A DNA stretch of 64,000 bases, taken from assembly GCA_021521415.1 (NCBI GenBank), contig JAIQDT010005472.1, positions 124,001 through 188,000 on the forward strand, read 5' to 3'. The position numbers were made by a program, and so were the translations under genes. How positions within the stretch are numbered: position 1 is the stretch's first letter; each line of letters begins with the position of its first letter. This DNA comes from Bidens hawaiensis (taxonomy: Eukaryota > Streptophyta > Magnoliopsida > Asterales > Asteraceae). Below are positions 16,779 to 28,002 of the stretch, in pieces. The notes beneath the pieces are model-generated. The model worked only from the letters and a program-made list of their open reading frames with translations. It had not been told where the DNA came from and ran no database searches.

Positions 16779-18270
16779 TTTTGAAATATTCATGTAATTA
16801 TAAATTATAAATATAGTATAAAAGAGAGGGTTGGCGCTGCAGTGCTTGTCGGTCCATTGCATTTTGTACGCATTTTCCAAAGCCGAACCAGCGATTCGAA
16901 TTTAAGGTAATCATTGTTTTGTGTTTCTATTTGCAGCTCGAATTTCGATGTTTGGTTGATGTATGAAGAGTTGTGGCTGTGAAGGATATAACATATTGTT
17001 GCATCGTTGTATATTTTGATAGTTGTATTTGTTTGGTTTTTATCTTAGGAGGGTTTAAAGCTATTGTCTATGACTCTGGCATTATATTGTTTTTGTTAAG
17101 TTTAGTTGGTTTAGTGACAGTTGGTTTTTGGGTACAGGAGTCCTATTGCAGGCATGTGGCTATAACATGATAAGCCAATGTGTAGAATGTTGTTTCTTTT
17201 TAGTAGTAGTTTTGTTTGACCTTAACTTATAACAAAAAATGTTATGCATTCACAAAAATATGTATAACACAAATATCAAACTTGTCTTGTTTTGTTGTGC
17301 ATTATTTTAGCTTATGTTGGCTCTTAAACGTGCAGGTCTTTTCGTTTCTTGCTTTGGACGTCATTGTTTGCGTTGTTGGAGTTATGCAATTTTGGGTCGC
17401 GATCGTAAAGTTATTGCTAATTGAACAAAATTATATTTGGAAGATTGAACGCCATTCTGATGCATCCCAAGGAAGTGGACATCAAGTTGATTTCTTCATA
17501 TACTTTAGCAAGGCGTAATTGATTACAAGCAAGTGACATCGATTTGGTGTAGAACATATTGTTGTAATATTGGATTATGATTCCTTTATTGTGAAGCCAA
17601 CATACACTTTATATTATTTTGTGTTTATTTAATACCCTTTATACTAGTTACTTCTGTAGGTTGTCTTTCTAATTTGTTTCTTATTATGTGTTGTTTAATT
17701 TGTTTGATCGTGATTTGGAAGTTTGTTTTAACATAAAATGTTGGCTTGCAATTCTGTGATAAGTATTTTGTTGTTGGTAGTTTGGTTCAATTTGGTTCAG
17801 CATATTCGGTAGATTATTTGTTCAAATTGCATGCTTGTTATTAGTTTAGAAGGGTAAAATAGTAATTCTGCATAGTTATTCAGATGCTCAACCAAACAGC
17901 ACTTACTCGTTCAGCACTTATTCGTTCAGATACTCTTAACTATTCAGACCTCTTACTGGTTCAGCACTTAATGATTCAGCATTTGCTAAACAGCCCTTAA
18001 GCCACTAGATTGTTTAATGCTTGAAATAGTTTACTTAAAAGATAAAAAAAAAAGTCTTAAAATAAGCTTTGTGGCATCAAGATTTGCTTTATATATATAT
18101 ATAATTACAACCATAGCATATTCCAAACCCCACCAAATTATGTCTACTTTAGGCTATTAAATGTTATGTTCACTTTCAAGTGCATGATTAATAAAAACAT
18201 TAATAGATGCTTTAAAAAATAATAAAAGAAAATAGATATTTCCAGTATGCTATAAAAGTAACTAGTTGAA

Positions 18271-18570
18271 GGGATGGCCCAATTGGTTATGATGATAAAG
18301 ATAAGAACTAAACTTTTTTTTGAGAGGACGCTAGTTTGAATCCTAACCACGCTGGGGGTTTATTCTGCTTGCGTTGTTTCAACTCTTGTGATGGCGCAAC
18401 TGTTTTCAAGTGACATTAGGGGAAAAGGTTCATCAGAGGATACGGGGATGACCTGAGAAACATGGGGTTATGCCATTTGGGAGAAACTCTTTGGGGTTCC
18501 CAACCGGGGTCGGATGCAAACCAACATGCGACCACCTAGTCAGATTGTATATTGTTGCCATTCAAAAAGA
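18271..18570 (+). mobile_element. tRNA-derived SINE-like element
   Basis: An A-box-like GATGGCCCAATTGGTTATGA and, 60 bases on, a B-box-like GTTTGAATCCTA mark a pol III promoter; the tail ends TTGTTGCCATTCAAAAAGA, matching the tail of the better defined SINE at 25096-25323. A second weaker SINE-like head lies at about 18672-18750. Target duplications were not clear. Confidence 0.5.
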
Positions 18571-18571
18571 T

Positions 18572-20188
18572 GGTTACATTATCAAAGTAAAAAGAAAAAA
18601 CAAAAAAATTTCTTATATTAAGAAGATAAGTTTAAAAATTCATTATGAGTTATAATTTCACTTTTCCAAAAGGCCAATTGATCTAATAGTAACCACATGG
18701 TTTTTTTATGAGAGCCTAAAAGGTTTTGAATTCGATTTCCATTTAGAGCAAAGACAGTTTTCTCGGCTGTAGGTTTCCTTTTAAGTTGGTGAGACGGATC
18801 ATCACGTTCTGTTTTTTTAACAAAAGAATAATCTATTTGACAGGATTATCCCGAACATCTTGGCTTTGATGTTAGGAAGAAAAAAACATTATAATTGCAA
18901 TTTATATAAAGTTTGATAATTATGTATGAAATTTGTCTAATCAGAAAAGTTGGTTTTGCTTAAAGTAGTAATGAGGATGGTTGAAGTGAAATGACACCAA
19001 CCAATAAGAAATAAAACTTATGGTATAAATATTATAATGAAAAACAAAATATCTTATGGGACACGCATACAGATCTTCACCCATACAATATACACTTTAC
19101 GTCCGTCCAATTAATCCAGCTAACTTCAGGGACACGCGCTTCAAATTATAAGTTTTTAACAATATATTTGGTTGTTTATATTAAAAGTCCTTTTATATAT
19201 TAAAACTTGGTATATTGATTTTAAATAATTTTAACTATCATATTTTGGTCACTTTCGATCTCAATTAATAAAATGGTTAGTGACATTCTTATCTTTTAAC
19301 GTGTTTGTTTCCAACGATCCACGACTAGCAAAAGTGTACCCCGTTAGTCTCCGGCCACTTGTAAAACATTTTCGGCCGGAAAACTTCTTTTTCGCTAGAA
19401 AGCTCAACATTTTCTTCCCAAACCTCTTTGAAACCTTAGATAAGACATTTAGGAACTTTTTAAGGAAAAACTCCAATTATCGAAGTCGCCGGAACCCTAT
19501 GTGGTGGTCTCTAGAAAATTCCTCTTCCGGGGGGGGGGGGGACTCCTCTGTCAGTGGGAAACTGTCGGTGATGGTGTTCAGATAGTGGTGGTCAACGGTG
19601 GTGGTGTTCGGGTAGTGGTGATCAATGGTGGTGTTCAAATGGCGGTGGTTTTCATGCTTTCGTTAGTCATGGACTGTTGAAAGCAAACAAATTAAAATGT
19701 GAGTATGTCACTAGTTATTTCGTTAGGTGGGATTGACATTGACTAAAATATGATAGTTGATATTATTTAGATTTAATGTACCATTAAACTTTTAAATTTT
19801 TACTAGTTGTCCTTTTATAACTTTTAAACTAGACATATTAGTTGACCTAGACATTTGTCATATGCGTTTCTCATTTATGGCATCAATCAAATTTCAAAAA
19901 TCAGTTTAATAAGAGAACCACTAAAGACAATCGATTCTTTCTTGAACGGTAAAATGTTGCTAAAGCAAATCAGTTTAATAAGAGAACCACAACAAGAGGC
20001 TTAATGTTAGTTCAACGAAGACAGAGATTCAGAAACAGAAAATACATGGCATTACATAAATCCAAGTAGAAAACTTCAAGATCCGTTTTCTTTAAAACAA
20101 CAATAAATTCTTTCCCTGCATATTTAAGCATATAGAGAACAAGTGAGAAGGAAAATGATAGACATTCTTTTAACTGATAATAGTGAGG
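18572..20188. other. Intergenic, no gene recognised
   Basis: AT-rich with a decayed SINE-like head near 18672, a C-rich/G-run patch at 19530-19541 and GGTGGTGTTC-type short tandem repeats at about 19580-19650. No credible coding region. Confidence 0.5.
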
Positions 20189-20509
20189 ATCAGATTCAGG
20201 GGCGGATCTACGGTAGTAACGGGTGGTTCCGAGTTTCGAAATTATAGTGTATTTATATATAGAAAATAATAAAGGAACCACCCTATAAATTATACAGGAA
20301 CCATCTTAAAAACATATAAAGTGCATGCTCGGCTGGTAGTTTGTGGGTTTTGTAACCCGGAGGTCGCAGGTTCTATTCCCGTTTTTAATAGTTTTTTTTT
20401 TTTTTTAAGTTACCCTAACTGATGTTAGGGTTTTTTTATAACATAAGCAAAGCAGCTGCAGCGCCTCTGGCCTCTCTTGAGTCTCTTCGCAAATCGCAAA
20501 CAGGCAACC

Positions 20510-20670
20510 AACAACACTACAGCACGCAGCCAGCCACTGCCCAGCCCACTGACCACCGTCCACCGCCGTCCGCTGCCCACTGCCCACTGACCACCGTCCA
20601 CCCTCAGCCACTCCCGCTGCCCACTGACCACCGTCCACTGCCCACTGACCACCGTCCACCGCCGTCCCTA
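20510..20670. repeat. CCACTGACCACCGTCC minisatellite in the hAT leader
   Basis: Several tandem copies of CCACTGACCACCGTCCAC-like units with GCTGCC spacers. Open frames here on both strands (Pro/His- or Gly/Trp-rich) are by-products of the repeat. Confidence 0.8.
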
Positions 20671-20950
20671 TCAGTCTCGAATCCTCCAGGCTCCCACTTT
20701 GAAGGTAATAATTTATTTTTAAATGTTAATTGTTCATAAATCATAATTGTTAAGTGTTATTAACACTTAACCGTTAGATTATTGTTCATAATTGTTAGGT
20801 GTTATTAACTACTTAATTGTTAAGCTATTTGTTAAATTTAGTTTTAGTTTGTTAGATTATTTGTTTTAATTTGTTAGTTTGTTAGTTTTTGTTAGTTTCT
20901 TAGTTTTAAATTTGTTAGTTTGAAATTGTTGATTTGTAGGTATTTTGAAT

Positions 20951-23242
20951 ATGAAGAAATATTATCAAAGTGAACCATCGAACCTTGGATCATCATCTTC
21001 AAGTAGTAAACCATTAAAAATAAATTTGGATGATCTACCATGGGATCCTTCCGAAAGGCAACCAATTTCATCTTATCACCCAAGTCAAAAAGATGAAATT
21101 AGACGGGCATATCTACTTAGAGGTCCATGTCAACCAACCGGGCATGATTGTCCTCTAACAAATTTTAGTGGTAAATTAAGACGCTTTAATGAGGAATGGT
21201 ACACTAGTGAATTTGGAAATTGGTTGGAATATAGTGTCAAAGCGGATAAAGTGTATTGTTTGCATTGTTACTTGTTTAAGGAAAGTGGACAAAATGATGC
21301 ATTTCAAAGTGAAGAATTGCGATGTTGGAATAGGTGTCGGGAGAAATTTAGCAATCATGTTGGAAAAATCAATAGTTTTCACAACAAAGCACGTAAAAAG
21401 GGGAAATACTTACTTAACCAAGCTCAGTCTATACCTGTGGCCATTGATAAGGGAACAGATCTACATAAAAAACAATATAGAATTCGATTACATGCTTCGG
21501 CTAGACTTACCAAAGCATTGTTGAATGGTTCATTAGCTTTTCATGGTCATGATGAGTCTGAAGAATCTCTTTACAGGGGAAATTTTATTGAGTTCTTAAA
21601 AGTGTTTGGAGAACTAAGTGAAGAAATTGGTAAGGTTATATTGGGTAATGCTCCCGGGAATAATCAAATGACGTCTCCATCAATCCAGAAAGAACTTTGT
21701 AATTGTTTTGCAGAAGAAGTATTAAAGAGGATATTTGAAGAACTTAATGATGATGTCTTTTCCATATTAGTTGATGAATCGAGAGATATTTCTAAAAAAG
21801 AACAAATGGCCGTGGTTTTAAGATATGTTGATAAATTAGGATTTGTGAAGGAGCGATTTATTGGCCTTGTTCATGTTATGGAAACAACCGCGTTATCTCT
21901 TAAAGCTGCAATTGATGACCTATTTGCTATCCACAACTTGAGTATTGGTAGAGTAAGAGGCCAAGGATATGACGGTGCAAGCAACATGTCCGGTGAGTTT
22001 AATGGTTTGAAAGCTTTAATTTTGAAAGAAAATTCTTCGGCATATTATGTTCATTGTTTTGCTCACCAACTTAAACATTATGAGATTTACAGACTTTATA
22101 AAGAATTATCAAATTTAGTAAATGTTGTTGGTGGATCTTGTAAAAGAATAGATTTGTTAAGAGAAAGTCAAATAGAAAGTTTAGGATTGAATTCGGAAGT
22201 TGAAACCGGAAGTGGAAAGAATCAAGAATTGTCACTTGCAAGAGCTGGGGATACACGTTGGAGTTCTCATGAAAAAACAATTCTCTGTTTGCTTACTTTA
22301 TATCCTAGTGTTATTGACGTGCTTGAATATATAGAAAAATCGGGAGAGTTTTCAAATTACCAAAATGAATCACGTGGGCTTCAAGAATTCATAAAAACTT
22401 TTAATTTTGTATTTTATTTACATTTGATGAAATACATCTTGGGTGTTACTAACACATTGTGTCAAACGCTTCAAAGAAAAGATCAAGATATGTTGAATGC
22501 AGTTAAGCTAGTTAAGTTAACTGATGAAGGCCTAAAAAGGTATCCACTTGAAGGTTTTGACTCACTTTTGGAAGATGTCACGTTCTTTTGTGAAAAATAT
22601 GAAATTGAAGTGGTTGATATGGAAGCCGAGTATGTTGACCCGAGATTTAAAAGAAAGAAGACCGGTATCACCAATCGTCATCATTATGTGGTTAATAATT
22701 TCAACAAGGTTCTCGATATGCAAATTCAAGAGCTTGGAAGCCGCTTTAATGAGGTAACCACTAAATTGCTTACTAATATGAGTTCTTTGAGCCCGTCTTG
22801 TAATTTTAGTGCCTTTAGTAAAGTAAACTTGATAAACTTGGCCGAGATGTATCCATGTGATTTTGATTTTGATGAAAAGGATAAGCTTGTATATGAACTT
22901 GGCCACTATATTACTAACGTGAAAGAAGATAAGCGGTTTTCCAACTTGAGTGGCTTAGGTGATCTTGCTAAAATGATGGTGAAAACAAGATTACACATTG
23001 ATTATCCGTTAGTGTATCGTTTAATAAAGTTATCATTGGTTTTGCCGGTTGCAACGGCAAGTGTTGAAAGATGTTTTTCTTCAATGAAGAATGTGAAAAC
23101 GGATTTGCGTAATAGGATGGGTGATGAATACATGAACGATTCTTGCATTTGTTACATTGAAAGGGAATTCCTCCAACAAGTTTCGGTTGAAGAAGTAATG
23201 CAACGATTTCAAAAGATGAAGACTCGTAGGGAACAACTATAA
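20951..23242 (+). CDS. hAT transposase (TTF zinc-finger / DUF4371 / hAT dimerisation type)
   Basis: A 763-residue uninterrupted frame from the ATG at 20951; a TTG two codons upstream is not needed. It belongs to the zinc-finger MYM-type-1-like (DUF4371) group of hAT transposases, which cut and paste the element. Order: Ser-rich N-terminus, TTF-type zinc finger with FNEEWYTSEFGNWLEYS and KVYCLHCYLF (residues about 75-110), the RNase H-like catalytic region with SILVDESRDIS and QGYDGASNMSGEFNG, YVHCFAHQL, then GDTRWSSH, and a C-terminal dimerisation region LPVATASVERCFSSMKNVK. The segment after CFAHQL (KHYEIYRLYKELSN) looks shorter than usual for the family, where a hydrophobic helix normally follows, so activity is uncertain. 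No nonsense or frameshift is seen. Confidence 0.9.
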   Translation: MKKYYQSEPSNLGSSSSSSKPLKINLDDLPWDPSERQPISSYHPSQKDEIRRAYLLRGPCQPTGHDCPLTNFSGKLRRFNEEWYTSEFGNWLEYSVKADKVYCLHCYLFKESGQNDAFQSEELRCWNRCREKFSNHVGKINSFHNKARKKGKYLLNQAQSIPVAIDKGTDLHKKQYRIRLHASARLTKALLNGSLAFHGHDESEESLYRGNFIEFLKVFGELSEEIGKVILGNAPGNNQMTSPSIQKELCNCFAEEVLKRIFEELNDDVFSILVDESRDISKKEQMAVVLRYVDKLGFVKERFIGLVHVMETTALSLKAAIDDLFAIHNLSIGRVRGQGYDGASNMSGEFNGLKALILKENSSAYYVHCFAHQLKHYEIYRLYKELSNLVNVVGGSCKRIDLLRESQIESLGLNSEVETGSGKNQELSLARAGDTRWSSHEKTILCLLTLYPSVIDVLEYIEKSGEFSNYQNESRGLQEFIKTFNFVFYLHLMKYILGVTNTLCQTLQRKDQDMLNAVKLVKLTDEGLKRYPLEGFDSLLEDVTFFCEKYEIEVVDMEAEYVDPRFKRKKTGITNRHHYVVNNFNKVLDMQIQELGSRFNEVTTKLLTNMSSLSPSCNFSAFSKVNLINLAEMYPCDFDFDEKDKLVYELGHYITNVKEDKRFSNLSGLGDLAKMMVKTRLHIDYPLVYRLIKLSLVLPVATASVERCFSSMKNVKTDLRNRMGDEYMNDSCICYIEREFLQQVSVEEVMQRFQKMKTRREQL

Positions 23243-23459
23243 GCATTTTTTTTAATTCATAAAGACTATTGTATTGATATTATGTGTTTTTTAATTTCTA
23301 ATGACGGTGTCTCTTTTATTATTTTATCGTATTTTTATTATGAACCGACCCGAACCTCAAACCGCCCCGGATTTTTATATACCCGACTCGGTGAAATTGA
23401 AACATATAAAAATAGTGCACCACCCAAAAAAAATTCCTGGATCCGCCACTGATCAGATT

Positions 23460-25077
23460 ACAGTCGAGAATGAGAGACATGGTTTGCTATCGACAGATCC
23501 CAAGGGACTTTGAAGGTTCTAAATGATGATTAAGTCGCTTTGTGTTTGTGGTATATATAGTGCAACAGTTATTCGAGTCGTTTTTTTTACGGTTTTACCT
23601 TTATTTATTATTATTTTTTAGGTGGTCAATACTCTTAGGTTCGTGGTTCGGTATGGTCAATACATTGTTGTTATTATTATGTTAGTTTAAATATTACTAG
23701 ATACAAACATAACAAGAATTAAAAATTTAATTACCGGAGTGTAGAATAAATCTTTATAAATATATGGATTACTTTTCAACTTTGGAATGCTTAGGGGACT
23801 GTTTAAGTATAATAATATTGATTTAGAAGTTAAAACTACCAATCTACTAACCAAATCATTCCAACTAACACTTCCTTCAAAAGTTAACACAAACGAACCT
23901 TTTCTAGAAGATGATGAATGATGCAAAAGAAACCACCACACCATAACACATGTTATATAAATATAAAATTGTTAATAGTATTTTTAAAACTATTTACAAA
24001 CAGTCATGGGGTTTAATGATCAATGACTTAATTTTTGGACAAGTGTGTATGTTAAATTACTCAAAGTTTAAGAGGATATTCTACCAACAAGTGGAATATT
24101 TGATACCAACCACTTTAATGGTTCAACACTTAAACTATTATCACCAAGATCTTTGGTTTCTAAAGTCAACAAAACAAAGCATCTAACCCTATATTTTGGG
24201 TCTGTTTCAAACTTCATATATTTTAACTTTGTAACTAACTTCAATACATTTAATATCTGAGTAAGTTTTTTCTGAAACTTGATATCAACCGTTCATATTA
24301 GTTTTGACACCCATACTTGACTTACACAGAAAACACATATAATGAGGAAACCTATCACTGTAGAATCAAAACCTTATTGAGCCAGGTTTGAACATGAGAC
24401 CTTAGAGGTCATATAAGGCTTAAAGGTCAGGTTTTATACCATTGGACCGGAAAATCAATTGCACATAACCATCCTGTATTTTTAGAGAAATTTGGCTATA
24501 TAATATGTCTTACATAATTTATTTGATAACACATAAATTCAAGTTTTACGCTCTAAAGCTATAAAATTTTAACAAGACTGAATCTTATAAATACAAATGT
24601 TACCAAGGTTTTAAAAATCATGAGATTGGAATTGGCTAGCTTGTCGGGCACTACATACTATATAGGCCACCGAGGGTTGAACCATTTGATTATTTTGTTT
24701 TCTAATTAATTAAACTAACACACCAATTAGTGAGCTATGTTCTATTCTAAAGAAAGGAAAAAGGAGACTTGAAGGGGCTAGCTTGATTTGGTGATTGACC
24801 CCGTTCTGAATTCTTGAAGAGTATAAAGTCGAAAATCGCAGCCCACTCGTTTCCTCAATGGCTAAAAGCTGGACATTTTTGTCGTGTTCAATGATATGTG
24901 CTTCATCTTCCCTCATTATTGTTTCGTGTATAGGATACATAATACATGCCAAGATTTCAAGATACCATGTTATGTAGTATGCAATATATTTTTTGCATCG
25001 TGTAGATGATTTAGTGATTTGAACCAAATTTAGATTCTATCAAACTGCTAATTCAGTTTCTGTTTAAACTCGAATTT
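23460..25077. other. Intergenic, no gene recognised
   Basis: AT-rich, no credible coding frame. At 24380-24450 the complement shows a tRNA-like head (GGTCCAATGGTATAAAACC, then GTTCAAACCTGGC), a likely SINE fragment. Confidence 0.5.
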
Positions 25078-25095
25078 ACATCTCTGTTTGATTTT

Positions 25096-25323
25096 TTTTT
25101 GAACGGCAAATTATGATCACTCACGGACCACTGGAGTATCATCGTGTCACCAGCAGAACCACGCGATCATATCCATCTCCACTAGGCAATAATGCCTAAC
25201 CACCAAATCAGGAGGAAACCCAATAAATTTTGGGAAAGCCCCCTTGCGAGATTCGAACCCAGGACCTTATGGTCCCTAAGCTTTATCCCACCACCAAGAT
25301 GCCACTAGGCTATAAAGCCATGG
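25096..25323 (-). mobile_element. tRNA-derived SINE with 18-base target duplication
   Basis: On the minus strand the element starts near TAGCCTAGTGGCATCTTGG (A box), has GGTTCGAATCTC (B box) 50 bases on, and ends TTTGCCGTTC followed by an A-run. Flanking direct repeats of 18 bases starting ACATCTCT (25078-25095 and 25324-25341) differ at one position. These are the hallmarks of a pol III-derived retroposon. It encodes no protein. Confidence 0.85.
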
Positions 25324-25603
25324 ACATCTCTATTTGATTTTAAGCAAATTCAATTTTATTTTATTTTATTTTGATTTAACCACCTTCAAACAAGATAACT
25401 AAACTACCCTAATTCTATATCAACATATCATATAATTAAGTAAATTAACTACCAAGTAACAAACTCTTTCTTTTAAAGTATATATAACCAATTTATTTGT
25501 CACACGTATCCATTTCCATTCCAAAAATTATGAAACAAAATATGCCACAAGTACACATCTCTTTCTTTTCAAGTATATTTCCAATTCGAATACGTATTCA
25601 TAT

Positions 25604-25613
25604 GACACGTGTC
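25604..25613 (+). promoter_or_regulatory. ABRE-like GACACGTGTC upstream of the right kinase copy
   Basis: Palindromic GACACGTGTC followed by CCTGCCACCT, about 360 bases before the kinase ATG and conserved in both arms. It fits an abscisic-acid response element with coupling sequence; inferred only. Confidence 0.5.
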
Positions 25614-25971
25614 CCTGCCACCTAGCTGCCGTCATGGCCTGCCCAATAACTTGCCACTCTTTATTATTATTTTGCCACGTTGGCAACCAACTCCAACTTC
25701 CGTATAACATAATAAAATATCACAACTCTAGAAAAACACACACACACAACTATATGCCCCCTATACATATTATATACACCACCCAACCAACCAAACACCT
25801 ACAACTATTTTATTTACACCTTTTTAACAACACAACCACACACGTTTACACTTTACAACACACATATATAAATATGTTACATGCATCACTTAACATATAA
25901 CATATTAACAAACAATTCTTTCACACCACACTAACAAACTCCTATTATTATTCTTACAACATAACCAACAC

Positions 25972-27005
25972 ATGGAGTGGACTAGAAGCCATGTCCTCGG
26001 CCGCGGTTCGACCGCGACCGTCACCACCGCCACCTCCACCTCAGGCGACGTGTTCGCGGTCAAATCCGTTGACTTTCGACACGCTGACACGTTTCAAAAG
26101 GAACAATATTTTTTATCAATATTGAAGAGTCCATATGTTATATCCTACAAAGGGTGTGACACCACTAGAGAAAATAATAAAATGGTGTACAATATTTTTA
26201 TACAACACATGTCGGCGGTTCGGTTATTGACATGATTAATCGTCGAAGCGGTAAAGGGTTAGACGAGTTCGAGGTTGCGAGATACACAAGAGACATAGTT
26301 AGAGGGTTGGAGTACATTCATGATAATGGAATAGTGCATTGTGATATTAAAGGAAGAAATATTTTAGTCGACGAATTCGGCACGAAAATCGGAGATTTCG
26401 GTTGCACGAAGCGGGTTGATGACGTGGCGCCGGTTCGCGGGACGCCGATGTTTATGGCGCCGGAAGTGGCGCGAGGTGAGGACCAGGGGTGTCCCGCGGA
26501 TGTATGGGCGTTGGGATGTACGGTGATTGAAATGGCCACGTGTGGGTCCCCGTGGTCAGAAGTTAATAATGATGAGTCAGCGTGGACTTTATTTTATAAA
26601 ATTCGGTTTTCTGACGAAATGCCGAAAATCCCTGACGGGTTTTCGGAAAAAGGTAAGGATTTTTTAGAAAAGAATTTGGTTCGGGATCCGAGGCGGAGGT
26701 GGACAGCGAGGGAGCTTCTCGAGCACCGGTTTCTAGAAATTCGAGAACTCGATGAGGACTCGAAGAGAATGGAGTGCGAGAAGATGGGAACGGGACCGAC
26801 GGGTTCGCCGACAAGTATACTTGATCAAGAGGTGTGGAACTCAACAAAGGAATCGATGGAAAGTGATTCGAAGTGTTTGAGGCAAAGGATCGAACAGTTG
26901 GTGTGCAACTCTGAGATGCCAAATTGGTTTAGTGAAAATATGGAAAATGATTGGATTATGATTAGAACCAATGGGTGTGTGACACGTGGTGATAGGTGTG
27001 AGTGA
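25972..27005 (+). pseudogene. MAPKKK17/18-like protein kinase, one-base frameshift
   Basis: Second kinase copy. From ATG 25972 it reads LGRGSTATV, FAVKSVDF and TRENNKMVYN, then loses frame at 26212-26216, where the left copy has TCAGGCGG and this one TCGGCGG. The first frame ends at a TGA at 26233-26235; the rest (26232-27005) continues in the next frame with HCDIKGRNIL, GDFGCTK, GTPMFMAPEV and a full C-terminal region that in the left copy is cut by stops. So the two copies carry different lesions: this one lacks a continuous N-lobe, the other lacks the C-lobe end. Without an earlier start the downstream piece would lack the ATP-binding loop and lysine, hence no activity is expected. A sequencing error of one base would restore a complete gene, so raw data matter here. 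Confidence 0.82.
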
Positions 27006-27054
27006 CGGTGGAGATGATGAGTTGTCTAGTAGGTTGTTGATACAGCTAGAGTTA

Positions 27055-27999
27055 GGTGCTGTTTGTTTTTTAAGACAAAAAATGTCTGCAATCTGATTTC
27101 AACTGATTTAATGTCTGCAATTGAAGATGTGGTCTGAAGGTTTTGGAATCTGAAAATATAATACTGTTTGTTTTATAAACTGGATATCGTCTTCATAAGC
27201 TGAAAAGTAGTTAGATATCATATATATTACAGTAGATAAAAGTCATTTAACGTTTGTAGACTGCTAAAATAATTGATAGTGGTGTACGAACTATGGATGT
27301 GGGTGGTGGTAGACAATTGTGGTAGGCGGTGAACGGTGGGTGGTGGTGATGGACGGTTGTGGTGGTGGGTGGTGGAACGTGTGGTGGCCGACAATGGGTG
27401 GTGGTGGTGATGAACGGTGGTGGCGGGTGGTGGTGGATGGTGGTGGCGGCGGACGGTGGGTGGTGGCGGTGGCGGGTGGTGGTGGTGGCGGGTGTTGGTG
27501 GCGACGGACGGTAGGTGGTGGTGGTGGTAGTAGACGGTGGTTGTGGCCGACGGGGGTGGTGGTGGTGATGGACAGTTGTGGTGGTGGGTGGTTAACGGTA
27601 GTGGTGGTGAGTGGTTGACAGTGGTGTTGGGTGGTGGTGGTGGCGGCGGACGATGGTGTTGGGTGGTGGTGGCGGCGGACGGTGGCGGTGGGTGGTGGCG
27701 GCGGCGGACGGTGGCGGTGGGTGGTGGCGGCGCCGGACGGTGGCGGTGGGTGGTGGCGGCGGCGGACGGTGGCGGACGGTGGGTGGTGGTGGTGGCGGAC
27801 AATGGGTGTTGGTACTTGGTATGATGTTAAGAAGTGTGAAGATGTGTGAAGATGATGAAAAAAGCTTATTTTTTAAGACCATAAAAGCAGTTTTCAGATC
27901 TTTTTTTAATTTAAAAACAAACAGTCTTCAAGAGCTTATGTCTGCGCGCCCGCAGACGTATGTTCCTTGAAGACCTTATAAGCAAAAACAAACACAACC
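27055..27999. mobile_element. PIF/Harbinger-type MITE in the kinase 3' flank
   Basis: Inverted ends GGTGCTGTTTGTTTTT and (complement) GGTTGTGTTTGTTTTT, with the 3-base duplication TTA at 27052-27054 and 28000-28002. The equivalent place in the other arm of the duplication (near 8197-8200) has only one TTA and no insert, so this is a true insertion made after or in one arm of the duplication. The centre is a GGT-rich minisatellite. Confidence 0.87.
27290..27810. repeat. GGTGG(T/C)GG minisatellite inside the MITE
   Basis: About 500 bases of imperfect GGTGGTGGTGGCGGCGGACGG-like units with strong strand asymmetry (G on plus). Gly/Trp- or Pro/His-rich frames on both strands result from the repeat and are not genes. 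Confidence 0.9.
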
Positions 28000-28002
28000 T
28001 TA

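Larger units (their letters stand above)
15719..17996. mobile_element. Large non-coding TIR element (PIF/Harbinger- or hAT-like ends)
   Basis: The left end GGGCCTGTTTGTTTTG is answered at the right by CTAAACAGCCC, and both subterminal regions carry many TTCAGATG/CATCTGAA and GCTGAAC motifs. Flanks CTAA and TTAA allow a 3-base TAA-like duplication but it is not exact. The 2.3-kb interior holds a nested hAT MITE (15969-16360) and a Helitron-type 3' end (16753-16778). No long coding frame with recognisable motifs is present. Confidence 0.55.
20197..23451 (+). mobile_element. Complete hAT transposon with intact transposase frame
   Basis: Inverted ends CAGGGGCGGATCTACGG and (complement) CAGTGGCGGATCCAGG bound a 3255-base element, flanked by the exact 8-base duplication ATCAGATT (20189-20196 and 23452-23459). 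Inside is a 5' leader with a probable untranslated-region intron (donor after TTGAAG near 20704, acceptor TTTGTAG just before 20940), then one uninterrupted transposase frame. Ends, duplication and frame are all present, so it may be or recently have been autonomous. Confidence 0.92.

Noticed and set aside
16973..17518. Plus-strand frames of 65 and 100 codons with hydrophobic runs
   Set aside because: They lie inside a non-coding TIR element, are AT-rich, and show no start context, splice pattern or homology I recognise.
20325..20385. tRNA-like stretch with GGTTCTATTCC box
   Set aside because: No cloverleaf could be drawn by eye; more likely a SINE-like or leader sequence within the hAT element.
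20405..20739. Open frames on both strands before the hAT transposase
   Set aside because: They are by-products of the CCACTGACCACCGTCC tandem repeat in the element leader.
27227..27882. Long Gly/Trp- and Pro/His-rich open frames on both strands
   Set aside because: They arise from the GGTGG minisatellite inside a MITE, overlap in several frames and lack any conserved motif.
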